The position numbers and the translations under genes are program-made. From contig CP118523.1 in assembly GCA_029227815.1 (NCBI GenBank), forward strand, positions 2,852,001-2,916,000: a stretch of 64,000 nucleotides of DNA. Reading direction: 5' to 3'. This document shows positions 18,196 through 28,195 of this stretch, one piece after another; position 1 is the stretch's first letter; every line of letters begins with the position of its first letter. Under the pieces are notes generated by a model, which saw nothing but the letters and a program-made list of their open reading frames with translations, made no database searches and was not told the origin of the DNA. Origin of the DNA: Clostridiaceae bacterium M8S5. GTDB lineage: Bacteria; Bacillota; Clostridia; Tissierellales; MCWD3.

Positions 18196-18362
18196 CATAA
18201 TGTAATGACAATAACAATAATAAAATAGAATATGTTTGTAATTTATATTAGTCAATTATAAAACTACAAGGAAAATCAAAAGAAATTATTCAATTCATAG
18301 TAAAAACTTACGTTTTTTGATTTATAATAATGATTAAATTTCCAAAGTTGCTCATGTAAATA

Positions 18363-18436
18363 ATTTTGACATAACTATGAAAGTAAACATCAATTTAAGT
18401 TTTGATGTTTACCTTTCACTATGGTTAGGTTAAAAC
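18363..18436. repeat. Inverted degenerate CRISPR repeat forming a palindrome with the leader-distal repeat
   Basis: The last, degenerate repeat (18407-18436) plus five flanking bases pairs with 18363-18393. By eye 27 of 31 left-arm bases match the complement of the right arm, with two small gaps. The inner 11 bp (GTAAACATCAA / TTGATGTTTAC, loop 18394-18401) are perfect. In effect the array ends in a repeat followed by a partial inverted copy of itself. Confidence 0.7.
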
Positions 18437-21400
18437 GGTAAGCTTCAAAAATATAGAAAACTATAATACATTTACATTCCACTATGGTTAGATTAAAACT
18501 AAATGTTCATTGTTAATATTTGCTTTTCCCGATTCAAATTTACATTCCACTATGGTTAGATTAAAACAAGCCCTCTTTTTGCATTGTTTGACATTGCGTC
18601 AGTATTTACATTCCACTATGGTTAGATTAAAACTTAAGAGGGCTTACCCCTCGCCCCATTCCGTCAAATATTTACATTCCACTATGGTTAGATTAAAACG
18701 TGAGTTATAGTTATCCAGTTCCAGAGTCGTATATGATTTACATTCCACTATGGTTAGATTAAAACTTCATATTGCTTCTTGTCACTTGCAACAACATATT
18801 TATTTACATTCCACTATGGTTAGATTAAAACGTGCATTTTCAGATACTAGCTCACGACCTTAAAGTTCATTTACATTCCACTATGGTTAGATTAAAACAT
18901 CTATAGCTGTTGCAGTAAATTTACTTATTACTGGATTTACATTCCACTATGGTTAGATTAAAACTTAAATAGATTTAAAGAAATAGAGAAAGGTTTTAAA
19001 GATTTACATTCCACTATGGTTAGATTAAAACCTGGCAACTGTGAACACAACCCCATCGGGTGGTCAAGATTTACATTCCACTATGGTTAGATTAAAACGA
19101 AGAGTGACAAGAAAAAGATACCTGTAATGACATCATTTACATTCCACTATGGTTAGATTAAAACCATAAAACATGCTCAAGAACTAAAAGACGGAATTGT
19201 ATTTACATTCCACTATGGTTAGATTAAAACCTAACTCTTTCTTTATCTTCTTTACCAATTCAAATATTTACATTCCACTATGGTTAGATTAAAACTGGGA
19301 TATAGATAAAAATAGTATTGTATTTGAAATATATTTACATTCCACTATGGTTAGATTAAAACTACTCTCTGCATTGGAGCAACTAGGAGCAGTAAAACAA
19401 TTTACATTCCACTATGGTTAGATTAAAACATTTGATACATACTCTTTTACTTCGCTAGCTATTCTCATTTACATTCCACTATGGTTAGATTAAAACATTT
19501 GATACATACTCTTTTACTTCGCTAGCTATTCTCATTTACATTCCACTATGGTTAGATTAAAACAACAAACTTTTTATAAAAGAGACAAGACTACAACTAT
19601 TTACATTCCACTATGGTTAGATTAAAACTGCTACACCGCTTATTAAACAATCTTTAATATACTGTATTTACATTCCACTATGGTTAGATTAAAACATTTT
19701 TGTGGGTACGTCATCAATTATGCTCACTTAGCATTTACATTCCACTATGGTTAGATTAAAACGGTAGCAACCTACAATATCAACTAAAAAATAATGATAT
19801 TTACATTCCACTATGGTTAGATTAAAACGATAGACACGTGCGAAGCTGTCTATTTCCTTGACAACATTTACATTCCACTATGGTTAGATTAAAACGACCA
19901 CCCATTACCCAAGCCAAAAAAACTATAGTTATATTTACATTCCACTATGGTTAGATTAAAACTGTTATATCTAAACCAAACATGGTAGTGACATAGAAAT
20001 TTACATTCCACTATGGTTAGATTAAAACGCAAATATCATCTTTGTTGTGTCTACATGTATCAAAATTTACATTCCACTATGGTTAGATTAAAACACAATT
20101 GCCTTAAAAGGGCTTAAAATGCGCGTTCCTAATTTACATTCCACTATGGTTAGATTAAAACAGTAGTTGCTTATAGTGGCAATACAGGCTATAGCAAATT
20201 TACATTCCACTATGGTTAGATTAAAACAAGAAGTTAAATTAAATATAAAAATTAATGGCGAACCACATTTACATTCCACTATGGTTAGATTAAAACTAAT
20301 CTGCAATTCCTCTTACGTAATCTTTTACGTCTTCATTTACATTCCACTATGGTTAGATTAAAACGATTTAGTTGATAAAGTAAATACTACAGCTATTTAA
20401 TTTACATTCCACTATGGTTAGATTAAAACATAGCGGTTCAAGCCCCTAGATTTGGAGTTAGGACAATTTACATTCCACTATGGTTAGATTAAAACCAAGA
20501 TGGCCCAAGAAATGAAGAAGGTTCTATATTATTTACATTCCACTATGGTTAGATTAAAACAAACCAGCTATATTAAAAGCATTTAAAGACATTAATATTT
20601 ACATTCCACTATGGTTAGATTAAAACCCACACGTCAGACAGGAACAGTGATTCTGATGTATTTATTTACATTCCACTATGGTTAGATTAAAACAATGTAA
20701 TAAGTTGCAGGAATATATTAAACAAGCAAATTTACATTCCACTATGGTTAGATTAAAACTATGATGGACGCACGCAATAGAGACTTAAATAACTACATTT
20801 ACATTCCACTATGGTTAGATTAAAACATATATTCTGACATGTCGATATATCCAAAGTATAGAATTTACATTCCACTATGGTTAGATTAAAACGAAAGAAA
20901 TCGAAATAATGAAAACCGTTATTAATGCATTTACATTCCACTATGGTTAGATTAAAACTAGAGACAGACCTAAAAGGCAGAGATAAGCAACTTAATTTAC
21001 ATTCCACTATGGTTAGATTAAAACTACTTAGGATTGATGGTTATTCAGTTGATGAAGTTATTTACATTCCACTATGGTTAGATTAAAACATTCTTTAAAA
21101 TCTAAATCGTAGCATGAATTTATAATTTACATTCCACTATGGTTAGATTAAAACATGCTAGTCCGACTGCTTGTCCTCCTGTTGCTTCTAGATTTACATT
21201 CCACTATGGTTAGATTAAAACTATAAACGCGTTGACGTCCCTATATAGACCCAAGGTAATTTACATTCCACTATGGTTAGATTAAAACACTTCAACAAGT
21301 CTCATGCGCTTGCACAGGTGTTGCGATTTACATTCCACTATGGTTAGATTAAAACTAGATATTTTGTTGATTTTTCTTATTATCCAGTTGAATTTACATT

Positions 21401-21886
21401 CCACTATGGTTAGATTAAAACGCTTTAGAACTCCATCAAAAACAATAGACAAACTCAAATTTACATTCCACTATGGTTAGATTAAAACCAAATTCAACAT
21501 TGAAGCTGAAAGAGTTCCACTGAGATTTACATTCCACTATGGTTAGATTAAAACAAGATTGTCGTTTACGCTATTTGCTCCTATTCTAAATATTTACATT
21601 CCACTATGGTTAGATTAAAACTATAAAAGCTTTGAAACCGTCTGTCTTCCTTGACTTATTTACATTCCACTATGGTTAGATTAAAACTTTTCTTGACTTA
21701 AATATTAAGCGATAAAAAGTAAAATTTACATTCCACTATGGTTAGATTAAAACCTTACAGCTCCAAATGAAACAACAAGTTTCACAATATCATTTACATT
21801 CCACTATGGTTAGATTAAAACAACAAAGGCGAAGTGATTACAGTAAATACAAACTAATTTACATTCCACTATGGTTAGATTAAAAC
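18407..21886 (-). CRISPR. Type I-B CRISPR array, 53 repeats / 52 spacers
   Basis: I placed 52 copies of a 30-base repeat that I read as identical (plus strand begins ATTTACATTCC and ends GGTTAGATTAAAAC), starting at 18470 and ending at 21886, plus one degenerate copy at 18407-18436 with four changes. Spacers are 33-39 bases, mostly 36-37. The transcribed strand is taken as minus: the repeat then starts GTTTTAATC and ends ATGTAAAT, like the C. difficile type I-B repeat, and the degenerate copy lies at the far end from the cas genes. ATGTAAAT is the likely 8-base crRNA 5' handle. One spacer is present twice in adjacent units (19430-19466 and 19497-19533). Uniform repeats and the intact cas operon suggest an active array. 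Confidence 0.98.
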
Positions 21887-22190
21887 AGGTGCTATCTCTG
21901 ATTCGCTTTTCATGCGGTGTGTAGTCACCGTTTCTGTCGACCTCATTTTTTATTGCTTTTTCTTGGTTATTTCCAACTCTAAAAAAATATAATTTCCCCT
22001 TCTAAGCATTGCTACAACTGATATTGTCGATCCCCCTGTTTTTTTGCACTATTGGACATCGACAGTTTTGTTTTTATTCTATAATACCATAACCTGCTAT
22101 ATTTCGCTATGCTTTCTAACTTTTAGATATATGTTTTTATTACTTTACTACTTTTTGAGCATTCTTAGAACAAATTTAATATTCTACTTT
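21887..22190 (-). promoter_or_regulatory. CRISPR leader between cas2 and the first repeat
   Basis: About 300 AT-rich, non-coding bases between the cas2 stop and the leader-proximal repeat, in the right place to carry the pre-crRNA promoter and the Cas1-Cas2 integration signals. It contains several TGTCGA-type hexamers (near 21936, 22025 and 22058). Two of them form an inverted pair TGTCGAT...ATCGACA (22025-22064). A short hairpin CGGTG-N6-CACCG lies about 35 bases from the first repeat. I could not pick a convincing -35/-10 pair. Confidence 0.7.
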
Positions 22191-22469
22191 TTAAATAAAA
22201 TTAGACATCACATCATCTCTTTTCCCCCAAAATACTTTATCTAACCATCTCTCGTTTCTACTCTTGAATAATATCACAGAATCTAAATCTTTCCTTATCA
22301 ATTTATCTAGTTCAGCGTTTAATTTTACTATTTGAGCTTTTGTTAGTTCTCCTTCAAATACTGAGTTTTGTATATGTGTAAGATATTTTTTACAAGTTTT
22401 AAACACTCTATTTAGTACTCTTTGTCCATTTTCTTCTCCACTTATATCATATACTAATACTACATACAT
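22191..22469 (-). CDS. cas2: CRISPR-associated endonuclease Cas2
   Basis: 92 residues with the ferredoxin-like Cas2 opening MYVVLVYDIS (catalytic Asp8 after the first strand) and the following NRVFKTCKKYLTHIQNSVFEG pattern over residues 20-40. Forms the spacer-integration complex with Cas1. Last gene of the cas operon, 10 bases after cas1, next to the leader. ATG with AGGAGG. Confidence 0.96.
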   Translation of the reverse strand: MYVVLVYDISGEENGQRVLNRVFKTCKKYLTHIQNSVFEGELTKAQIVKLNAELDKLIRKDLDSVILFKSRNERWLDKVFWGKRDDVMSNFI

Positions 22470-22479
22470 CTAATTCCTC

Positions 22480-23472
22480 CTACCACCATATTTTAAAGCC
22501 TTCGTACTCTTTTTCTCCCATTATATGTTTGATTAGCTTATAACACTCGAGTTTTATCAGGTGTTTGTAAGTCACATCTTTTGATAGTTCTTTGTGTCGT
22601 ATAGTCTTTTTAAGCATTTCGTCGAATTTCATTGATACTATTCTTGATGCTTCTTTTGTAAGATGAAGATAGTTTAGATTTGGAGTAAAACACTTTTTAT
22701 TTATTTGGTTTTTATTAAGTAAAGCAAATATCAACCTATCTCCTAATAGTGGCTTAAATATTTCTGATATATCTAAGCATAGCGAAAATCTTCTAACTCC
22801 CGGTTCGTGCAAATAACTTATTGTTGGATTAAGTTGTGTTTTATATACTTCTGACAATACTCTTGTATAAACTAAACTATTAACATAAGATATTAATGTG
22901 TTTATCATATTATCTGGTGGATGTTTAACTCTCTTTTCAAAGTCAATTTCTTGATCAATTATTGTATTCCATGCACTATAGTACTGCTTTCTTATATTTC
23001 CTTCTATCCCCATTAACTCTTTTATATCTTCTGTCTTGTATATTTTTTCTTTTAATGATTCTATCTCTATCATTGATTTGCTTAAATCTTTACCACGACT
23101 ATTGTAGTATCTTAGATTTCTATATATATTTGATGTGCCTGCATCTATGAATTTCCTTGCTAAACAAATCCTTTTTCCATAATCATCATAATGTTTTACT
23201 TGATTTACTAGTAACTTTCCTGCCAAAAGTGTTTCTCTAGGATAAAAACTTCCTGAATAAAAACTATAATAATTAAAAAAATGTATAGGTATTTGATATT
23301 TTGATGCAAAATTTATGAGTTTTGTATTAAATGTCATCTCTGACATGATATATAAATCTTCTACTCTTTCTATAGGTATATCTTTTGTCTCATTTTCATT
23401 ATTTGTAAACCTCAGTGTATTGTCTTTTCTGTGAAGTTTACCATTACTGTATATGTAGTAACTACGTTTCAA
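22480..23472 (-). CDS. cas1: CRISPR-associated endonuclease Cas1 (type I-B)
   Basis: 330 residues from TTG (23472), with AAGGAG 8 bases upstream. N-terminal beta domain (about 1-75) and C-terminal helical catalytic domain with YLHEPGVRRFSLCLDISE (about 218-235), which contains the metal-binding His and Asp; the conserved Glu lies in the preceding helix near 150. Integrates new spacers together with Cas2 and Cas4. Confidence 0.96.
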   Translation of the reverse strand: MKRSYYIYSNGKLHRKDNTLRFTNNENETKDIPIERVEDLYIMSEMTFNTKLINFASKYQIPIHFFNYYSFYSGSFYPRETLLAGKLLVNQVKHYDDYGKRICLARKFIDAGTSNIYRNLRYYNSRGKDLSKSMIEIESLKEKIYKTEDIKELMGIEGNIRKQYYSAWNTIIDQEIDFEKRVKHPPDNMINTLISYVNSLVYTRVLSEVYKTQLNPTISYLHEPGVRRFSLCLDISEIFKPLLGDRLIFALLNKNQINKKCFTPNLNYLHLTKEASRIVSMKFDEMLKKTIRHKELSKDVTYKHLIKLECYKLIKHIMGEKEYEGFKIWW

Positions 23473-23490
23473 GTAAACATCTCCTTTCGT

Positions 23491-23985
23491 TTAAATATAA
23501 CAAAGCTCAAAATATGCACATTTTTTGCAAATATTTTTTTTATCTAACATTGGTGGTATAGGATTACTCACTATCTGTAATATATCTTTTATTGTCTCTT
23601 TAATATATTCCTCATCTTCCTCTGTTAACTCTATATCTATGCTTTCTTTTAAAAGCGGATAGTCTATTTTACCTTTTAAATTATAAACTCCTTTTTCTTT
23701 AAGATAATAAATATAGTATTTCACCTGCATAATTCCTGCTTCTTCTATTTTCTTACTCTTTTTTACCTCATGCAATATCCCTTTATCTTTTATGTAATCA
23801 ATACTAATCACATCATCTATATTTATATGCTTTTCTTCTCTTTTATAGGTGTTTTCATCTAACACTTTGCCAATCTGTACATTTTCATTATTAGCTTCCA
23901 TTTGGATTTGATTATAAAAATACCATAGCTTTCTTTTGCAAACTATATAATAGTAAATCATCATTCCACTAATTTGCTTATCCAA
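23491..23985 (-). CDS. cas4: CRISPR-associated Cas4 exonuclease
   Basis: 164 residues from TTG (23985) behind AAGGAGG. RecB-like nuclease with a 4Fe-4S cluster: one Cys near residue 16 (YYYIVCKRKLWYF) and three near the C-terminus (CKKCAYFELC). The nuclease motif is VISIDYIKDKGILHEVKKSK spread over about 58-80, with catalytic Asp, Glu and Lys. Trims prespacers and selects for PAM-containing ends. Standard I-B order cas3-cas4-cas1-cas2. Confidence 0.95.
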   Translation of the reverse strand: MDKQISGMMIYYYIVCKRKLWYFYNQIQMEANNENVQIGKVLDENTYKREEKHINIDDVISIDYIKDKGILHEVKKSKKIEEAGIMQVKYYIYYLKEKGVYNLKGKIDYPLLKESIDIELTEEDEEYIKETIKDILQIVSNPIPPMLDKKNICKKCAYFELCYI

Positions 23986-23997
23986 CTTTAAACCTCC

Positions 23998-26214
23998 TTA
24001 TAAGAAATTGTCATAGTTATCTTCAATTTCTTTAATGTCTTCGCTAGTCAAACGTACAAACCCAAAATCGTCATATTTACAATTAACCACTGGTATAGAC
24101 TCTTTTCTACTAAGCTTGATATTTTGAGTAACTGCACTGTACCCTTTGTAAAATATATCATATCTTCCTACTGGAACTGTATATTTTTTGATTTCTTCTT
24201 TTAAAGCCACTCTTTCTAATCTTGTATTAAGTCCTAAATCATCTGTTTTTAAATCTTCTAATCTTTCTAAGTTTTCATCTATCTCTTTTTTATGAAGTTG
24301 ATATACACTACAAGGTAAGACATCATATGAAACAATATTTCTCAAATTTATATTTTTCTTATCTATTTCATATGGGGCTAAATCCTCTATCCATCTGTAA
24401 TATTTTCTGTATTTTCTAAGATAATCACTACCTTCTAGATGTTGAGTTGTCAAGCAATTATTAATCATATCTATCTTAGTTTTTTCTGATAATACTCCAT
24501 CAATTTGCCTTAATGCTTCTCTTGATAATTCATATATCTTTTTATCTATAAATCCTTTATCACCGTTTGTAAGCAAATTTTTATCTATATCTAAAAACAC
24601 AAAGCAATTAGTTTTATCTGTCGATTTCTCACCTTTTCTGTTACATCTTCCTAACCTTTGAAATAATCCACTTAAATCCGAAAGTTCTGTAAAAAGATAA
24701 TCAAAATCTATATCTAAACTTGCCTCTACTATCTGTGTTGACACCCATATACCTTGTCCTTTATACTCGGTTTTTCCAAAATCAAGTATATCTTCTTCTT
24801 TTTTTGACCTATCAGCTTTTGTAAATTTACTATGTAGTATGTTTACATTTGATAACCCTCTTTCTAGTAATTCTTTGTATATTTCTTGAGCTTTTTTGAC
24901 TGTATTACACACTACTAGAATTTTGTTACTTGTTTTTTCCTCATTGTTTTCTAGATATTTGTCAATGATTATATCTACCTCAATTTTTGATTCTAGAGTT
25001 TTCACATTATGTCTTTTGGTATCATTTCTAAATACACCTTCTACAAATTCGATAGCATCTTGTCCATTTTTTAATAAATCTTTTATAAATGGTGCTAATG
25101 TTGCTGTCAAAATAGCAATTTTGCCACCAAGTTTATTTATTTTCTTCATACCATATATAAGATACGCTAATAAATCTGCACTGTACATCTGTATCTCATC
25201 GATTACTATCTTTGAATATGACAATGTAGAAAGCTTTAGTTCATAGCCTTGATATTTAAACACAAAGTCAAACAATTGATCAAGCGTAGATATACTAAGT
25301 GGCATTGATAGCTGTTTACTTTTATTGAAATAATCCATTATATCCATCTCATCATTTTCATTTTTATTGTTTTTATTATAATAACTCATTGCATCAGAGT
25401 GGAGTAACGCCAGCCTTGTTTCTAGTTTTTTGTGCTCTAGTATATCTGTTTTTACTCTCTCATATATAGCATTGATGGCCGTTTTGAGTGGCAATATAAA
25501 AAAGCCCTTGTTATCACCTATCCAGTGTAACCCTGCCTCTGTCTTACCCATTCCTGTCTGTGCTGTTACTACTATGTTTTTGTCTGTATTCTCTATACAA
25601 AACTTTTGTAACTCATTCCACTCAGCTCTACTATCATTCTTCTTCCATTTGCTTAATAAGTTGTCTAATCCACCTAGTAGATAATCATTATTGTATTCTA
25701 TGGTTATATCTCCACTTGCACTGTAGTCACATTTGTGAAGAAACCCTTTTATAAGAATGTTTTGTTTATCTTCTGTAATCTCTTTTAGTTTTTTTATGGT
25801 ACGTTTTTTTACTACTTTTACTCCAAAGTCATCTAACAAAGATTGGACTAGTTCTTTTTGTTCATCTAACACTTGAAAATTATCACAATAATTGTGATGG
25901 TTAAGTACAGCAAACCCAACTCTATAATAATCATCTTTATCTTCAAAATCATTTTTATTTATAAAACACAGAGATAACACGTTATGTGCTATCTCCTTAT
26001 CTTCTTTAAATTTGGTTTTGTTTTTTATTCTATATTGGAACTCTCTATTTGCTTTACCATAGTCGTGATACTCACATGCAAGTTTAATCAAATCATACAA
26101 GTGTTTGTCAGTTATATATCTTAAATCCCAAAGTATAGATAGATTTTTTAGTAAATCATCTGTATGCTCTCTTATAGTTTTATTTGGCTTTGCACTGTAT
26201 TCTGATAAATTCAT
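23998..26214 (-). CDS. cas3: CRISPR-associated nuclease/helicase Cas3 (type I-B)
   Basis: 738 residues. HD nuclease domain first (His50-Asp51 in CEYHDYGK, further His near 77 and 106-107), then an SF2 helicase with Walker A TAQTGMGKTEAG (217-228), a DEIQ box (339-342), the SAT-like motif LTATLAP near 369 and motif VI QRLGRCNRKG (519-528). Cas3 is recruited by Cascade to unwind and degrade target DNA. All motifs look intact. Lies between cas5 and cas4 with 11-12 base gaps. Confidence 0.97.
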   Translation of the reverse strand: MNLSEYSAKPNKTIREHTDDLLKNLSILWDLRYITDKHLYDLIKLACEYHDYGKANREFQYRIKNKTKFKEDKEIAHNVLSLCFINKNDFEDKDDYYRVGFAVLNHHNYCDNFQVLDEQKELVQSLLDDFGVKVVKKRTIKKLKEITEDKQNILIKGFLHKCDYSASGDITIEYNNDYLLGGLDNLLSKWKKNDSRAEWNELQKFCIENTDKNIVVTAQTGMGKTEAGLHWIGDNKGFFILPLKTAINAIYERVKTDILEHKKLETRLALLHSDAMSYYNKNNKNENDEMDIMDYFNKSKQLSMPLSISTLDQLFDFVFKYQGYELKLSTLSYSKIVIDEIQMYSADLLAYLIYGMKKINKLGGKIAILTATLAPFIKDLLKNGQDAIEFVEGVFRNDTKRHNVKTLESKIEVDIIIDKYLENNEEKTSNKILVVCNTVKKAQEIYKELLERGLSNVNILHSKFTKADRSKKEEDILDFGKTEYKGQGIWVSTQIVEASLDIDFDYLFTELSDLSGLFQRLGRCNRKGEKSTDKTNCFVFLDIDKNLLTNGDKGFIDKKIYELSREALRQIDGVLSEKTKIDMINNCLTTQHLEGSDYLRKYRKYYRWIEDLAPYEIDKKNINLRNIVSYDVLPCSVYQLHKKEIDENLERLEDLKTDDLGLNTRLERVALKEEIKKYTVPVGRYDIFYKGYSAVTQNIKLSRKESIPVVNCKYDDFGFVRLTSEDIKEIEDNYDNFL

Positions 26215-26225
26215 TTATATCACTC

Positions 26226-27305
26226 CTAATTTAAATTGACTATATATGGCTTATCTCCATCTAAATCAAAATAAAGCCCTTCACTTTCTTCGTGTGCTGA
26301 GTATCTTGATGTATATAGTACTTTTTTCTTTTCAAATACTCTCTTGTTATCTTTTATTGTATAGTTCTTATTAAGATAATACTTTGTTCCATCTGCACTT
26401 ATACCTTTTTTTGTGCTAGTGATTATATCTTCATTTTTAACTAAATCATAATCTATATATGCTGAGTACATGCTCTCTATCTCATCATCTATTTCATCTA
26501 CTACCTCTACAAAACATGCTTCTTGGACATCTACGAAATCTTCACTTCTGCCTAATGCTTTCAGATTGTAGATATTTTCTTTTATGTCTTTGAGTGTATT
26601 TTCATCACTCTTTATGTGTAAAATTAACTCTATGTTGTTTAGCACCTCGTAATATTTTAGTGATGTTGTAAGACTCGCAAATTTAGAGTAAGGATCTTTT
26701 ATACTATTTGTTTCGTATGCTTTTAATTTATCTTTTATAGTTTTTTCTAGTTGTTTTATTTCTTTCTCTCGTTTTGCGATTATCTTGTATTCTATAGAAT
26801 CTTTATCCCCATTCTTTTTTTTATCAGCTAGTGTCTTTTTTCTCTTTTTTATTATTGCCATAACTTTATCTATTCTGCTTTTTTTGAATTCTTTAACCTC
26901 ATCAACCAAAACTTTTAACTGTCTATATTCTTCTAATAGTTGCTCATTTATTACCTCTATGGTTATGCCTTTTCTAAAACTGTTACCTTGTGATTTTATA
27001 GCTTTTGCAACTTTATCAAATGCTGTTGAATGCAAGCTATTATTTTTTAATTTTACTAAAATACCTCTATCATCCATAACAGAGTTTAAAAAACAATAAT
27101 CTGTATATGGCTCTTTATGCATCGACTCATACTTACCTTGTATACTAATATCCATAGGATGATACTCTTTATATCCACATGCACTATGTAATGCCCCTAT
27201 TACAGTTGAAAATGGTGGGAGTGGATATGTCATCTTATTTTTTACTGTCTCTTCTTTTTTGTAATTAGCACTACTTTGAGTTAATTTGATTCTTAAAACT
27301 TCCAT
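26226..27305 (-). CDS. cas5b: CRISPR-associated Cas5 (type I-B), with coiled-coil insertion
   Basis: 359 residues, long for a Cas5 (commonly about 220-260). The N-terminal RAMP fold is recognisable: LRIKLTQSSANYKK and the YPLPPFSTVIGALH segment (27-40), the pattern of I-B Cas5 proteins. A strongly charged Lys/Glu stretch at about 118-200 (e.g. KKRKKTLADKKKNGDKDS at about 153-170) looks like a helical hairpin inserted in the core. Cas5 caps the 5' handle of crRNA in Cascade. Frame intact and continuous with its neighbours. Confidence 0.9.
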   Translation of the reverse strand: MEVLRIKLTQSSANYKKEETVKNKMTYPLPPFSTVIGALHSACGYKEYHPMDISIQGKYESMHKEPYTDYCFLNSVMDDRGILVKLKNNSLHSTAFDKVAKAIKSQGNSFRKGITIEVINEQLLEEYRQLKVLVDEVKEFKKSRIDKVMAIIKKRKKTLADKKKNGDKDSIEYKIIAKREKEIKQLEKTIKDKLKAYETNSIKDPYSKFASLTTSLKYYEVLNNIELILHIKSDENTLKDIKENIYNLKALGRSEDFVDVQEACFVEVVDEIDDEIESMYSAYIDYDLVKNEDIITSTKKGISADGTKYYLNKNYTIKDNKRVFEKKKVLYTSRYSAHEESEGLYFDLDGDKPYIVNLN

Positions 27306-27307
27306 CT

Positions 27308-28195
27308 CTACACCCCATAGTATTCATCAACTTGCTTTCTAAGCTTTTCAAAAAACTCTAAAGTGCTCACTGGTTTTAGTTCTTCTTTAATCTCTAGTTC
27401 GTTCTTAAAGTTATCTCCCTCTAATAACCCTACACTACAACCACTTTGTATTCTAGCTTTTAAATCATTTGTAATGGATAGTTTGCCATCTTTTACTTTG
27501 ACAACATTTTCAAAGTAATGAGTCTTTCTATCAACTAATCCTCCTACCACAAATATTGGCTCTGCATTGTCTAGGTTTCCTTTTACTACTAAACTAAGGT
27601 TTTCTATTGCATTTAGTATAGCATTAACTCTATATGCTTTTTCTTTTTTGTCTGCTTCTTCTACTTCAAAGTTATCGTCTCTCCCTATCATGTCAAGGTC
27701 TATAGTTATACTATAAATCTTCATAGTTTTATCATACTCATACTGATAAGGCATAAGCCCACATTTCCCAGACTCCGCCTGTAGATTTATGTTATTGTTT
27801 TTGGCATAGTTAGTTGCCATATATAGGTTGTTGTGAAATCTTGTCTCATTTACAAAGTCATCACATGCTATAGCATCTGTTAGATAAAATGAACTCTTTC
27901 TTATGTATGTGTTATTCATAGTATTCATATATCCACCCTCTAATGCTCTACAATTAGTTGCATTTAATTCCTTTGAAACTATTTTCTGATTCACCTTTTT
28001 ATCTACTATAGTTTGTAAATCTTCATATAATCCACTTTGCTCCATCACAGCATTTTTCAGACTTTCTCTACTCCTTGTTGCATAACTTTTGCCGTTCCTA
28101 AATACTTTTTGCACACTTGATATGTTTCCTAGTCCCTCTCCATAGTTCGATGTCATATTGGCAATTACTGTTAGCGTTAGTGATTTTTTATTCAT
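27308..28195 (-). CDS. cas7: CRISPR-associated Cas7 (Cst2/DevR family)
   Basis: 295 residues from ATG at 28195 (GGAGG 8 bases upstream); an upstream in-frame ATG at 28240 is inside cas8b and lacks a site. Opens MNKKSLTLTVIANMTSNYGE followed by N-I-S-S-V-Q-K, the Cst2/DevR pattern, with RNGKSYATRSRESLKNAV near 33-50. Cas7 forms the helical backbone of Cascade along the spacer RNA. The ATG overlaps the cas8b stop by 8 bases, implying translational coupling. Confidence 0.95.
   Translation of the reverse strand: MNKKSLTLTVIANMTSNYGEGLGNISSVQKVFRNGKSYATRSRESLKNAVMEQSGLYEDLQTIVDKKVNQKIVSKELNATNCRALEGGYMNTMNNTYIRKSSFYLTDAIACDDFVNETRFHNNLYMATNYAKNNNINLQAESGKCGLMPYQYEYDKTMKIYSITIDLDMIGRDDNFEVEEADKKEKAYRVNAILNAIENLSLVVKGNLDNAEPIFVVGGLVDRKTHYFENVVKVKDGKLSITNDLKARIQSGCSVGLLEGDNFKNELEIKEELKPVSTLEFFEKLRKQVDEYYGV

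Noticed and set aside
18568..18669. Two neighbouring spacers sharing AAGCCCTCTT in opposite orientation, possibly from one target
   Set aside because: The match is only 10 bases and diverges at once, so chance is likely.
18510..21007. Open frames of 60-80 codons inside the CRISPR array on both strands
   Set aside because: They consist of translated repeats (for example a recurring FNLTIVECK or LHSTMVRLK pattern) and spacers, with no ribosome binding sites.
22044..22244. 66-codon plus-strand ORF in the CRISPR leader and cas2 end
   Set aside because: Hydrophobic, A/T-driven frame antisense to cas2 with no ribosome binding site.
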